A program made the translations under genes and the position numbers. Shown here piece after piece: positions 50,714 through 59,368 of a stretch of DNA of 64,000 nt. Within the stretch, counting starts at the first letter, position 1. Each line of letters starts with the position of its first letter. The DNA comes from Insolitispirillum peregrinum (GTDB taxonomy: Bacteria > Pseudomonadota > Alphaproteobacteria > Rhodospirillales > Rhodospirillaceae), in NCBI RefSeq assembly GCF_042665255.1, contig NZ_JBHTCD010000010.1, one strand, 5' to 3'. Below the pieces are notes generated by a model that was not told the origin of the DNA, did no database searches, and worked only from the letters and a program-made list of their open reading frames with translations.

Positions 50714-50969
50714 CGGAAAAAAGGCTCCTTGGGCCAGAGACAAAAGGAAAGGGCAGAGGATACCGCCCCCTGCCCCCCAGTCAACGAAGCAGTGCAGATT
50801 CCCCGGAATTCATGGCATCACGCCACCGATAGGCATAAAAAGGCATAGGGGCCATTCCGTCGGCTCATTGCAGGATGCGCGCAATGTGATATGAGTTGAA
50901 GTGCATCACTGCTAAAGTGTTAGTTTAGAAGCCATCGCCATTCCTCACCCATAGCGGAGAAAACGGTCC

Positions 50970-52805
50970 TTGTCCGCCCGGAGCGAACAGAGCCAGCCCC
51001 TACCAGCCACCGTCCTGCTCGGAGCTTTGGAAGCTTTCCCCGGGACGCTGCTGCTGTTTGATGCGCATGGCACGCTCGGTTTTGGCAAGCCTGCCGGATC
51101 GGCGCTGGTTCAGGCGGCCCGGAATGCGCCGTTTCCGGCTCTGGACGACCTGCTCGGCCCGGCCCTCAGCAGCGGGCAACCGCGCCTTGGATCGCTGCAG
51201 GCCAGTGCCGACGACGGCGTTCATTCCTACGACCTGACCGTCCTGCCGCTGGCCGAAGGCGGTGCCGCCGTTCTGGCTCACGAAGTCACCCTGCACAACA
51301 ACTTGCGGGCCGCCTTGCTCGAGTCGCGGCAGCGCTACAAGGATTTCGTTGAAATCTCGTCCGATTTTGCCTGGGAAACCGGCCCGGATGGCAGCCTGAT
51401 CTTCGTCAGCCCGCGCGGCGCGCTGGGGCACCACGCCTCTGCGCTGGTCGGGCGGGACCCGGCCGATCTGGTGATGGAACGCGACCCCGGCATGCCCCTG
51501 CCCTTTTCCACCCACGAACCGATCGAAGCACAAGAGTTGTGGCTGCGCCACACCAACGGCACCTCGGCCTGCGTGATCGTGTCGGCCAAACCGGTCTATG
51601 ACCGGCTGGGGCGCTGGTGTGGGGCCCGTGGCGTGTGCCGGGACATCACTGGCGAACGGGACCGCGACAATGAATTACTGCGCGCCCGCAACCGCGAGCG
51701 CATCCTCAATCACGTGGTTCGCACCTTCCGCGACGAGGTTGACCCACAGGACATGCTGCGCGTGGCCGCTGAAACGCTGGCCCGTGGCATGGGGGCGGAA
51801 AGCTGCCAGATTTACCGGCGGGAACACAGCCACGAGTCCGAAACCCCGGTCGAAGACGACCTGATGATCCCGGCGGCGCAGACCGGCACCGTCACCACCG
51901 ATGCCGCATCCCTGATCATGGACCGCCTGCTGGCCGGGGAACCGCTGGTCGAGGAAGAAATCCGCGGCCGGGAAGTGCTGGCCGCTCCCTGCCGCTACCG
52001 CCACCAGATGAACGGCGCGGTCATCCTGTGGCGGGCCCCCGGGCGCGGACCGTGGGGACGGGATGACCGGCTGCTGATCAGCGACATTGCCGACCAGATC
52101 GGCATCGCCAACGAACAGATCGCCGCCCATGATTACATTGTACGGATTTCGCGCACCGATGGCCTGACCGGCCTGTTCAACCGCCGGGCCTTTTTCGAAG
52201 AAGTCGGCCGCCGCTTTACCCGTCTCGGCTTTTCACAGGACTCTGCGGTCCTGATGTACGTTGACCTCGACAACTTCAAAAAGGTCAACGATGTCCGCGG
52301 CCATGCCGATGGCGACAAGGTGCTGTGCGCCGTGCGCGACCTGCTGGTATCCCACACCCGCCCCACCGATCTGGTGGCCCGTCTGGGCGGCGACGAGTTC
52401 GCCATCTGGCTGGAATGCGGAACCATTCAGGTTGCGGAAAACAAGGCCCGGGCCTTGCTCGACCTGGCCGAAAAGTCCCTCGCCCCGCTATCGGCCAGCC
52501 CCGAGTTCCCCGTCAGCTTTTCGATTGGCGTTGCCGTTTATGACCCTGTCCACCCCGAAGGGCTGGATGACTTGATTGCCCGTGCCGATCACGCCATGTA
52601 CACGGTAAAGCGTAAAGGGAAAGCCGGGTTTGCCGTCGCGTCCTTTGGCACCATCGGGGCTGATGGCGAAATTCACCCGCCGGAAAAGGCTCTGGCCTCC
52701 CTTTCTGACGACCCTTATTTTACCCTTCCTGCCCCCCGTTCTCCACAGGAGCCTGCCGCCACCACTGACGCCCCGCCCCTTTTGGACGCCCCGCAAACCC
52801 CATGA
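50970..52805 (+). CDS. Diguanylate cyclase (PAS-GAF-GGDEF)
   Basis: A 611-residue soluble signalling enzyme making cyclic di-GMP. An N-terminal PAS-like region, a PAS at about residues 120-235 (ending GVCRDITGE), a GAF-like domain at about 250-385, and a GGDEF domain at about 390-560 with intact LGGDEFAIW and an upstream RPTD inhibitory (RxxD) site five residues before it. It starts with TTG at 50970 after AGCGGAG; no ATG is available near the domain start. Divergent from dapD. Followed by DUF2336 in a likely operon. Confidence 0.9.
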   Translation: MSARSEQSQPLPATVLLGALEAFPGTLLLFDAHGTLGFGKPAGSALVQAARNAPFPALDDLLGPALSSGQPRLGSLQASADDGVHSYDLTVLPLAEGGAAVLAHEVTLHNNLRAALLESRQRYKDFVEISSDFAWETGPDGSLIFVSPRGALGHHASALVGRDPADLVMERDPGMPLPFSTHEPIEAQELWLRHTNGTSACVIVSAKPVYDRLGRWCGARGVCRDITGERDRDNELLRARNRERILNHVVRTFRDEVDPQDMLRVAAETLARGMGAESCQIYRREHSHESETPVEDDLMIPAAQTGTVTTDAASLIMDRLLAGEPLVEEEIRGREVLAAPCRYRHQMNGAVILWRAPGRGPWGRDDRLLISDIADQIGIANEQIAAHDYIVRISRTDGLTGLFNRRAFFEEVGRRFTRLGFSQDSAVLMYVDLDNFKKVNDVRGHADGDKVLCAVRDLLVSHTRPTDLVARLGGDEFAIWLECGTIQVAENKARALLDLAEKSLAPLSASPEFPVSFSIGVAVYDPVHPEGLDDLIARADHAMYTVKRKGKAGFAVASFGTIGADGEIHPPEKALASLSDDPYFTLPAPRSPQEPAATTDAPPLLDAPQTP

Positions 52806-52851
52806 CCCCGTTCACCCGTTTCCCATCCCCGAGCGCAGGCCGGAGAACACG

Positions 52852-54222
52852 ATGACGCCGGTACCCGAATCGACAGGGCGTCCTCTGGAAAGCGTGCCAG
52901 AGGGGCACCTGTCCTATCAGGAAGCAAAACGGTACGCCCGGGACGCCGACCCGGCGGTGCGGCGTGCGCTGGCCGAACGCACCGATGTCCCCCCCGAGAT
53001 TCTCTATTTCCTGGCCGACGACCCGGAAGACAGCGTCCGGCGCGCCATTGTCCACAATCAGGCGACTCCGGCGCTGGCCCATCTGGTGCTGGTCGATGAC
53101 AGCAGTGATGACGTGCGCGCCGATCTGGCCGAGCGCATCGTCCGGCTGGCCCCCGGCCTGACCGCCGATGAACGCGACCGCGCCCGCCAGACCGCCTATC
53201 GGGTGCTGGAACGTCTGGTGCGCGATCAGCTTCCCCGCATCCGTCAGGTGATCGCCGAGGCGTTGAAAGACGTTGCCGACGCCCCGCCCGAGATCATCCA
53301 GCGTCTGGCCCGCGACGTCGAAGAAGCCGTGGCCACCCCGGTGCTGGAATTCTCGCCGGTCCTGCGCGATGAAGACCTGCTCGACATTCTGGGGGAAAAG
53401 CCTTCGACCGCCGCCCTGTCGGCCATTTCCCGCCGCCGCCGGGTCGGCCCGAACGTCGTTGATGCCATCGCCGCCACCGAAGACAGCATCGCCATCGCCA
53501 TTCTGCTGGCCAATGACTCGGCGCAAATCCGCGAGGAAACCCTCGACCTGCTGATCGACCGCGCCGCCGACCATCCCGACTGGCACGAGCCGATGGTCCG
53601 CCGCCCCAACCTGCACCCCACCGCCGCCAAACGTCTGGCCGTTCTGGTGGCCGACCGTCTGCTGCAAGTGTTGAGCGAACGCCGCGATCTGGCCGAAACC
53701 ACCATCGCCGAGGTCAAACGTGTGGTTCACCTGCGCCTGTCTGCCGAAGAGCCGAACAGTACACCCCGCCCGCGCAGCAGCCTTGGCGAAGTACCGTCCA
53801 CCTTTGCCCCGGCCCCCCTCGACCAGCACGAAGCGCACCGCTGGAGCACCAGTCTGCGGGCAGCCTATGAACGGGCGTGCGAGATGGGACGGACCGGCAA
53901 CCTGACTTCCAGCAGCCTCAGCGAAGCGGTCAAGGCCAACAACACCGATCTGGTGATCGCCGGGCTGGCCATCCGCGCCCACCTGTCGCCCTCGCTGGTG
54001 CAGGTCATCCTGCGCGCCGGGTCCGGGCGCGGCATCGCGGCGGTGGTGTGGAAGGGGCGACTGGACCCCAGTCTGTCCATTCAGGTCCAGTCCCGTCTGG
54101 GGCGCATCCCCCCGCGCGAAGTGATCATGCCCAATGGTGACCTCGCCTATGGCATCACCGAATCTGAAATGGACTGGCAACTGGAGATGTTTTCCAAAGT
54201 TGCCCGCGAGCATGGGCCTTAA
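52852..54222 (+). CDS. DUF2336 family protein
   Basis: A 456-residue helical-repeat (HEAT/ARM-like) protein of DUF2336, a family found in alphaproteobacteria. Repeated helix pairs are seen: AVRRALAERTDVPPEILYFLADD, SVRRAIVHNQATPALAHLVL, DVRADLAERIV, then NLHPTAAKRLAVLVADRLLQ. A linker of about 30 residues and a C-terminal helical domain follow. Function unknown; such repeats usually mediate protein contacts. The ATG at 52852 lies 46 bp after the cyclase stop, suggesting co-transcription with the c-di-GMP gene. Confidence 0.82.
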   Translation: MTPVPESTGRPLESVPEGHLSYQEAKRYARDADPAVRRALAERTDVPPEILYFLADDPEDSVRRAIVHNQATPALAHLVLVDDSSDDVRADLAERIVRLAPGLTADERDRARQTAYRVLERLVRDQLPRIRQVIAEALKDVADAPPEIIQRLARDVEEAVATPVLEFSPVLRDEDLLDILGEKPSTAALSAISRRRRVGPNVVDAIAATEDSIAIAILLANDSAQIREETLDLLIDRAADHPDWHEPMVRRPNLHPTAAKRLAVLVADRLLQVLSERRDLAETTIAEVKRVVHLRLSAEEPNSTPRPRSSLGEVPSTFAPAPLDQHEAHRWSTSLRAAYERACEMGRTGNLTSSSLSEAVKANNTDLVIAGLAIRAHLSPSLVQVILRAGSGRGIAAVVWKGRLDPSLSIQVQSRLGRIPPREVIMPNGDLAYGITESEMDWQLEMFSKVAREHGP

Positions 54223-54225
54223 CCG

Positions 54226-55266
54226 ATGAAACGGGGCCTGTTGCTGTCGGCAGTGCTGGTGGTTTTTACCGGACTGGGAGGCTTGGCCCGTTATCTGACG
54301 CTTGTCTCACAGCCCGAGCCAGCAGAAGTATCAACGGCTGTTGGCGGTGTTCTACCTGCGGTTCCAACTCCCCCGCGACAACAGCCCGCCCCACCGCCAC
54401 CAGCGCCGGTTCCCGCGCCACCGCCGCCGTCCGATCAGGTCATAGTGCCTCCCGCAGCAACAGCACCAGAGGCCCCCCGCTCTCCCGCACCGACGGCCAG
54501 CACCACCGCCTTGTTCACCCCTCAGGCAATTTATCCGCTGGCCCGCTGGCATGGCACCGATGATCGTGGCGGAGAGGTGCTTAGCGCCGAAATTGCCGCC
54601 GACCTCACCCCCGGCACCCCTCGCCGGGCCAGCCCCCTGACCAGCCGCCCACTCAGCGATCAGGATGATATTCTGCTCGCTGGCTGGGCCGGGGACCCGA
54701 TTCTGGGCATGCGGTTCCGGGACGTGATCATCAGTCTGTGCGATCAGGTGATCGGCAGTACTGCGGTCCATGAGAGCAGCCCGGCCATCGCCCGCACGGT
54801 CCATCCCAATCTGACCTCTGCCGGATGGCGTGCCCGTCTGCCGGTGGCTTTTTTACCGCGCTGTCCACAGCCGGTTCTGCAGGTCTGGGCCATCTCGGCT
54901 GGTGGCTATGCCTATCCGGTGCAGGGCCGCTATGCCCTCGCCCTGCCTCCCAGTGATGCCCGGCTGCTGTTGCCAACCGACCGCCTGCGCTTTGCCGCCC
55001 CGATTGTGCCGGAAAGCCAGCCGCCCCTGCACCGCACCACCTTGCACGTCACCGGAACCGGTGCCAACCTGCGCCGCTGCGGGCAGACGAGCTGTGCGGT
55101 GACCTCGGTTCTGGTCGGCGGCGACTATCCCGCCGTTGTGCTCGACCGGCGCCATGGCTGGACCCTGGTCCTGATCAGCGACAACAGCGACAGGGGCGGC
55201 TGGATCAGCGACGGCACCTATATCCTGCAGGATGACAAGGGGGCCGCCGCAAAGGACGCCCCATAA
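54226..55266 (+). CDS. Envelope protein with N-terminal anchor, Pro-rich linker and SH3-like domain
   Basis: A 346-residue protein. Signal/anchor segment LLLSAVLVVFTGLGGLARYLTL at residues 4-25, a Pro/Ala/Thr-rich stretch (residues about 45-90), a middle region of about 160 residues with no recognised family, and a C-terminal bacterial SH3-like domain (residues about 270-345; LHVTGTGANLRRCGQTSCAV ... GWISDGTYI) typical of peptidoglycan-contacting proteins. Three bases after DUF2336, so likely the third gene of that operon. Confidence 0.75.
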   Translation: MKRGLLLSAVLVVFTGLGGLARYLTLVSQPEPAEVSTAVGGVLPAVPTPPRQQPAPPPPAPVPAPPPPSDQVIVPPAATAPEAPRSPAPTASTTALFTPQAIYPLARWHGTDDRGGEVLSAEIAADLTPGTPRRASPLTSRPLSDQDDILLAGWAGDPILGMRFRDVIISLCDQVIGSTAVHESSPAIARTVHPNLTSAGWRARLPVAFLPRCPQPVLQVWAISAGGYAYPVQGRYALALPPSDARLLLPTDRLRFAAPIVPESQPPLHRTTLHVTGTGANLRRCGQTSCAVTSVLVGGDYPAVVLDRRHGWTLVLISDNSDRGGWISDGTYILQDDKGAAAKDAP

Positions 55267-55276
55267 CGCAAGCCGC

Positions 55277-55525
55277 TCAGTTCTTGTCTTCCCCCATGCC
55301 CATGATGCCGATTCCCATGCCGACGCTGCCAAAGGTGATGAACAGGCCAAAAAACAGCAGACCGATGATCAGAACCGTATCATCCGACCGTTGGGCCATG
55401 GTGTAGATGCCACCAATATCCCGCCAGAGCAGTAACAGGCCGAACAGGAATCCTCCCAGCGTGCCGTACAGCAAATGCTGCAGCAGGAATCCCAGAACAT
55501 GGCGTTCATGTTTCTTGAGTGGCAT
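55277..55525 (-). CDS. Small two-helix membrane protein of unknown function
   Basis: An 82-residue protein with two hydrophobic segments (residues about 10-35, LGFLLQHLLYGTLGGFLFGLLLL, and about 50-75, VLIIGLLFFGLFITFGSVGMGIGIMG), separated by a short polar loop DIGGIYTMAQRSDD. The N-terminus is charged (KKHERH). No family recognised. The Gly/Met-rich second helix is unusual. It is encoded opposite to its neighbours. Confidence 0.65.
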   Translation of the reverse strand: MPLKKHERHVLGFLLQHLLYGTLGGFLFGLLLLWRDIGGIYTMAQRSDDTVLIIGLLFFGLFITFGSVGMGIGIMGMGEDKN

Positions 55526-55653
55526 GGTGATAGCCTCGCAATCGGGAGTCAGCAGCCGACAGCATGCCTGACAACAGCGGTGCCGTCATTGAGCACCATC
55601 AATCCCTCCCCGGTTCTTTCCAGATGGGGGAGCAGGCACGCAACAACAAGGGA

Positions 55654-56430
55654 TCAGATCGGCTGACCACTGCCGGTGGGGTCTTCGGCGTCCGGCTCGT
55701 GCCCCGCCGCCCGCATCGCTCCTGCAACGCGGGCCATCGCCTCGGCCAGACGGCTGGCGTCGGTGCTGCGTCCGACGATGCTCACCCCCAGACGATCGGA
55801 TCGCACAAACGGATAGCTGCCCAGCTCGACGTCGGTAAACTCATCCTGAATTGCTGACAGCGGTGCCGCCAGATCGCCTTCGCGCATATAGGCCGCCACC
55901 GACTGCGACACCACCGGCATGCCACCGCGCAGGGAATGCTTGATGCCGTCAAACATGGCCTGGGCAATGCGCGGCACCCCGGCCATCACATAGACGTTTT
56001 CCAGACAGAACCCCGGTGCCTGACTCACCGGATTGTCGATCAGGGTGGCGCCTTGCGGGATGTTGGCCATCCGCAAACGGGCTTCGTTCAGGTTTTCATC
56101 GCCATAGTGGCTGACCAGCCGCCGCACCGCTTCGGGATGGCGCTCCACCGGCACCCCAAAGCATTGCGCGATGCAGTCGGTGGTAATGTCATCATGGGTC
56201 GGCCCGATCCCGCCGGTGGTAAAGACATAATCGTACCGCCTGCGGCATTCGTTGACCGTCGAGATGATCGCCTGCGGATCATCCGCCACCACGCGGGCCT
56301 CTTTCAAACGGATGCCCAGCGCGGCCAGTCCGGTGCCAATCATCTGGATGTTGGCATCCCGCGTTCGCCCGGACAGGACTTCGTTGCCGATCACCACCAT
56401 GCATGCTGTCACGTCCTGAGCGCCGGTCAT
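55654..56430 (-). CDS. CinA/MoaB-like molybdopterin-binding-domain protein
   Basis: A 258-residue protein with a MoCF_biosynth domain (residues about 8-175): IGNEVLSGRTRDANI, TTGGIGPTHDDITTDCIA (the TGGxGPT-DD signature) and PGFCLENVYVMAGVP. It lacks the C-terminal nicotinamide-nucleotide deamidase domain of full CinA and is closer to the stand-alone family often found in alphaproteobacteria. ATG 56430 follows AGGAG. It may hydrolyse ADP-ribose-like compounds; this is inferred from CinA. Confidence 0.85.
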   Translation of the reverse strand: MTGAQDVTACMVVIGNEVLSGRTRDANIQMIGTGLAALGIRLKEARVVADDPQAIISTVNECRRRYDYVFTTGGIGPTHDDITTDCIAQCFGVPVERHPEAVRRLVSHYGDENLNEARLRMANIPQGATLIDNPVSQAPGFCLENVYVMAGVPRIAQAMFDGIKHSLRGGMPVVSQSVAAYMREGDLAAPLSAIQDEFTDVELGSYPFVRSDRLGVSIVGRSTDASRLAEAMARVAGAMRAAGHEPDAEDPTGSGQPI

Positions 56431-56857
56431 CCTGTCGTCTCCTGAGCCATCGGGCAAAATCGGGCCCACAGGGTAAGGCTGGCACGACCGTCTGGCAAGC
56501 GGCCCTCCCTGCTCCTCCCGTGCCTGCCACAGAGTCACCGTCCACAGAATTAGACCCTTAGTCTTAGGTATCGAGTCCTCAGGTCAAATGTACACCAGTG
56601 GATAGAACTTTTAGCAGGATTGATTCACTTATCATTAACCACTAGGAGTAAGCAGAACATCAAAAGAGTGTTCGCACGACACACCACAGGCACCCCATCG
56701 GAAAGGACCACGGTCTTTTCTGGTGTTTTATTTATTTTTTCTCAAAAAAATCAGGACCGCCACCAGACTGCCCCCGAAAACAGGGAACCCTGCAGGAAAC
56801 AAGGACAGGTCCACATCTTGAGCAGGATGCAAGCACGACACCTGGAGATTTTGGATC
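56431..56857. other. Divergent region upstream of the hemerythrin-response regulator gene
   Basis: 427 bp without a gene. The segment 56550-56660 is AT-rich and likely contains promoters in both directions. At 56681-56726 ACACCA pairs with TGGTGT around an inner AAAGGACC/GGTCTTT stem, followed by TTTATTTATTTTTT, which looks like a plus-strand terminator or leader attenuator in front of the hemerythrin gene. CTGGAG lies 10 bp before the ATG at 56858. Confidence 0.4.
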
Positions 56858-57766
56858 ATGGCCCTTATGGAATGGAATGACTCCCTGTCGATCGGCGTTG
56901 ACATGATCGACATGGATCACAAGGTTCTGGTTGACCAGATCAACATGCTGCACGATGCCCTGCAGCGCGGTGACGACCAGAAAATCATCGGCAGCGTTCT
57001 GAACGTGCTGATCGACTACACCTCCTATCACTTTGACCGTGAGCATCAGCTCATGGACTCCACCGCCTATGTCGAATCCGATGCCCACCTGCGTGAACAC
57101 CGGATGCTGGTGAAAAAGGTCAAGGAAATCCAGGCCGGGTTTCAGGGCGGCCACGCCCTTGGCCGTGACATGATGAGCTTTCTCAAGGTCTGGTTGACCC
57201 AGCACATCCTGAAATCAGACCGTGAATTCGGAGCACACCTGAAATCCGTCGGTGCCGCCCGCATGATCCCGCCGCCGCGCGTCGATGGCCCGGTCAACTG
57301 GCAACGGCTGAACATTCTGGTGGTCGATGACCAGTACAATTTCCGGCAGCTGCTGCGCAACCTGCTGAACTCGATCGGTGTTGTCTCCATCCGCGAGGCC
57401 AAAGACGGTGTCGAGGCCTTGGCCATGATGAGGGCCGACACCTTTGATGTCGTCCTGACCGATGACGACATGAGCCCGCTGGACGGCCTCGGGCTGACCC
57501 GGCAGGTGCGCATGTCACAGGGCAACCCCGACCCACGGACCCTGATCATCCTGATGCCATCACAGGAAATCAGCCGCGAATACCTGCAGAATGCGACCCG
57601 GGCCGGGGTCCATGACATGATCGTCAAACCACTGGCCACCAACTCGGTTCGCGCCCGCATCGAAAAACACCTGACCGCCCCGTTGCCGTTCCACGAGGTC
57701 AATGGACAGTTGATCCCGGTCCGGCAAACCCCAGCCCCGCGCAAACCGGTGCTGGTCAGCCGCTGA
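56858..57766 (+). CDS. Hemerythrin - response regulator receiver fusion
   Basis: A 302-residue protein. Residues 1-135 are a bacteriohemerythrin with all di-iron ligands in place: His21, His58, Glu62, His77, His81, His116 and Asp121. Residues about 150-275 form a receiver domain: NILVVDDQYNFRQLLRNLL, phospho-acceptor Asp in DVVLTDDDM and the Lys in DMIVKPLA. A short Pro/basic tail follows. It likely couples oxygen or redox state to a phosphorelay; no kinase or chemotaxis gene is adjacent. The next sequence downstream is a type A repeat. Confidence 0.92.
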   Translation: MALMEWNDSLSIGVDMIDMDHKVLVDQINMLHDALQRGDDQKIIGSVLNVLIDYTSYHFDREHQLMDSTAYVESDAHLREHRMLVKKVKEIQAGFQGGHALGRDMMSFLKVWLTQHILKSDREFGAHLKSVGAARMIPPPRVDGPVNWQRLNILVVDDQYNFRQLLRNLLNSIGVVSIREAKDGVEALAMMRADTFDVVLTDDDMSPLDGLGLTRQVRMSQGNPDPRTLIILMPSQEISREYLQNATRAGVHDMIVKPLATNSVRARIEKHLTAPLPFHEVNGQLIPVRQTPAPRKPVLVSR

Positions 57767-57768
57767 GT

Positions 57769-57815
57769 GGAGCATTGTGCGAAAAGCGGGAACCGGTTTT
57801 CGCAAAAACAATGCG
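57769..57815 (+). repeat. Type A palindromic repeat, copy A5
   Basis: GAGCATTGTGCGAAAAGCGG, core GGGAACCGGTTTTCGC, ending AACAATGCGAC. Confidence 0.9.
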
Positions 57816-57824
57816 ACAGAACAA

Positions 57825-58010
57825 AAGGTTGGATCAGCGTACCTGCATCAGATCACGGTACACGACAAAAAACAAAAAGATCATGGAGCGCTGCTCCAAA
57901 CCTCGCTGGGGCCTTGAGGCCCCAGACCCCATTGACTTGATTTTTAAAGAAAAAATGGGGGGTTCTGGGCCTCAGGCCCCGAGCAGTTCAGGCGGCAGCC
58001 TGCACCACGG
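57825..58010 (-). repeat. Type B element, copy B5
   Basis: Reverse orientation: TIR remnant GATCAGCGTACCTGC...CACGGTACACGAC on the left, then GGAGCGCTGCTCC, GGGGCCTTGAGGCCCC, GACCCCATT, AATGGGGGG and GGGCCTCAGGCCC, ending near 58010. It lies between the hemerythrin gene and the GNAT-NUDIX gene. Confidence 0.75.
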
Positions 58011-58018
58011 TTTATCCC

Positions 58019-59044
58019 TTATAACCAGTCACGCAGAATCGGGATCAGCGGGATATCGGCAGGCGGCATGGGATAATCGGACAATCGTTCACTTTTGACC
58101 CACGCCAGCGCCTGCCCTTCCCGGCCCCGCGGCGTACCACGCCATTGGCGGCACAGGTACAGCGGCATCAACAGGTGAAAGTCGCCATAGGCATGGCTGG
58201 CAAAGGTCAGCGGTGCCAGACAGCTCTGCCGGATATCAATTCCCAGTTCTTCCTGGAGTTCCCGCACCAGTGCCTGTTCCGGCGTCTCCCCGGCCTCGAC
58301 CTTGCCACCGGGGAATTCCCACAATCCGGCCAATTGCTTGCCTTCGGGCCGTTGCTGCAACAGCACGCGGTTATCCTGATCAATCAGCGCCACCGCCGTC
58401 ACCAGCACCAGACGGCTTTTCCGCCATTCGGCAAAGGCCGACCGTTCCAGCGACCAGCGCTGGCACAGCGTCGGCTGCGGCGACAGGCGAGGAAACGGCG
58501 CCTGTACCGGCGATGCATGCTGAGAAAACCCACTCCGTTGCAGCAACGCCTGACTGCGCCCGTTCGCAGGCAGCACATGGGCCAGCAAGCGGGCGGCCCC
58601 AAGGTCATCAAAGGCATGCGTCAGCAGCAAGCGCATTGCTTCGGCGGCATAGCGCTGGCCCCAATGCTCCCGCCCCAGCCAATAGCCGATTTCCAGCGAT
58701 GCCGGATGGCCATCAACGGCTTCGAGGCTGATGATACCCAGAAACTGGCCGTCCGTCCGCCGCTCGATCGCCAGTCGCAGGGACTCCCCGCGCTGATGGG
58801 CTTCGCGCGTTCCGGCCAGAAAAGCCAGACCATCCTCTTGTGTATAAGGATGCGGAATCTGCCCGGTCAGCGCCGCCACCTCGCGGTCATTGGCCAGCGC
58901 CACCATCGCCATCAGCACATCGGCTTGCAGGGGACGCAGAACAATGCGCTCGCCACGCAATGGATAGGCCGCCAGACACCCCCCCATCATGTCACTGTCA
59001 TCCGTCAGGAATGGCAGCCCGGTGACCGTGTTCAGCGTATCCAT
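58019..59044 (-). CDS. GNAT acetyltransferase - NUDIX (MutT) fusion
   Basis: A 341-residue fusion. N-terminal GNAT domain (residues about 25-175; LEIGYWLGREHWGQRYAAEAM and ARLLAHVLPANGRSQALLQRSGF), C-terminal NUDIX domain (residues about 208-340) with a perfect box GGKVEAGETPEQALVRELQEELGI, written here in parts as GGKVEAGET and RELQEELGI. MutT-type NUDIX enzymes clear oxidised dGTP. In relatives a stand-alone or fused mutT follows argJ, as here. ATG 59044 has AAAGGA upstream; an upstream in-frame extension reads into repeat B6. Confidence 0.9.
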   Translation of the reverse strand: MDTLNTVTGLPFLTDDSDMMGGCLAAYPLRGERIVLRPLQADVLMAMVALANDREVAALTGQIPHPYTQEDGLAFLAGTREAHQRGESLRLAIERRTDGQFLGIISLEAVDGHPASLEIGYWLGREHWGQRYAAEAMRLLLTHAFDDLGAARLLAHVLPANGRSQALLQRSGFSQHASPVQAPFPRLSPQPTLCQRWSLERSAFAEWRKSRLVLVTAVALIDQDNRVLLQQRPEGKQLAGLWEFPGGKVEAGETPEQALVRELQEELGIDIRQSCLAPLTFASHAYGDFHLLMPLYLCRQWRGTPRGREGQALAWVKSERLSDYPMPPADIPLIPILRDWL

Positions 59045-59125
59045 ACGTCGTGTCCTTTTATCCGCAACGGTGACAAAACAGAAAAGACGCCGGGGGACCA
59101 TTCCGCCCCCCGGCGTGCTAAAGAC

Positions 59126-59254
59126 ATGGAGCGCTGCTCCAAACCTCGCTGGGGCCAGTCGGCCCCAGACCCCATTCCTTTGATCATAAAAGAGAAAATG
59201 GGGGTCCGGGGACATCGTCCCCAAGTGAACGCTCGGGGCCTGAGGCCCCGAGCA
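59126..59254 (-). repeat. Type B element, copy B6
   Basis: GGAGCGCTGCTCC, AACCTCGCTGGGGCCAGTCGG, GACCCCATTCC, AAAATGGGGG, GGGGACATCGTCCCC and GGGGCCTGAGGCCCC. No terminal inverted repeats remain. Confidence 0.75.
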
Positions 59255-59262
59255 GGTTCATG

Positions 59263-59307
59263 CCGCATTGTTTATGCGAAAACCGGTTCCCACTTTTCGC
59301 ACAATGC
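59263..59307 (-). repeat. Type A palindromic repeat, copy A6
   Basis: CCGCATTGTTTATGCG...CGCACAATGC; followed 13 bp later by a second, nearly identical copy. Confidence 0.9.
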
Positions 59308-59320
59308 AGGTTTTTTCATG

Positions 59321-59368
59321 CCGCATTGTTTATGCGAAAACCGGTTCCCACTTTTCGCACAATGCTCT
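59321..59368 (-). repeat. Type A palindromic repeat, copy A7
   Basis: Same sequence as A6 and extended to GCTCT; its AGAGC end overlaps the argJ stop codon (TAG, 59369-59367). Confidence 0.9.
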
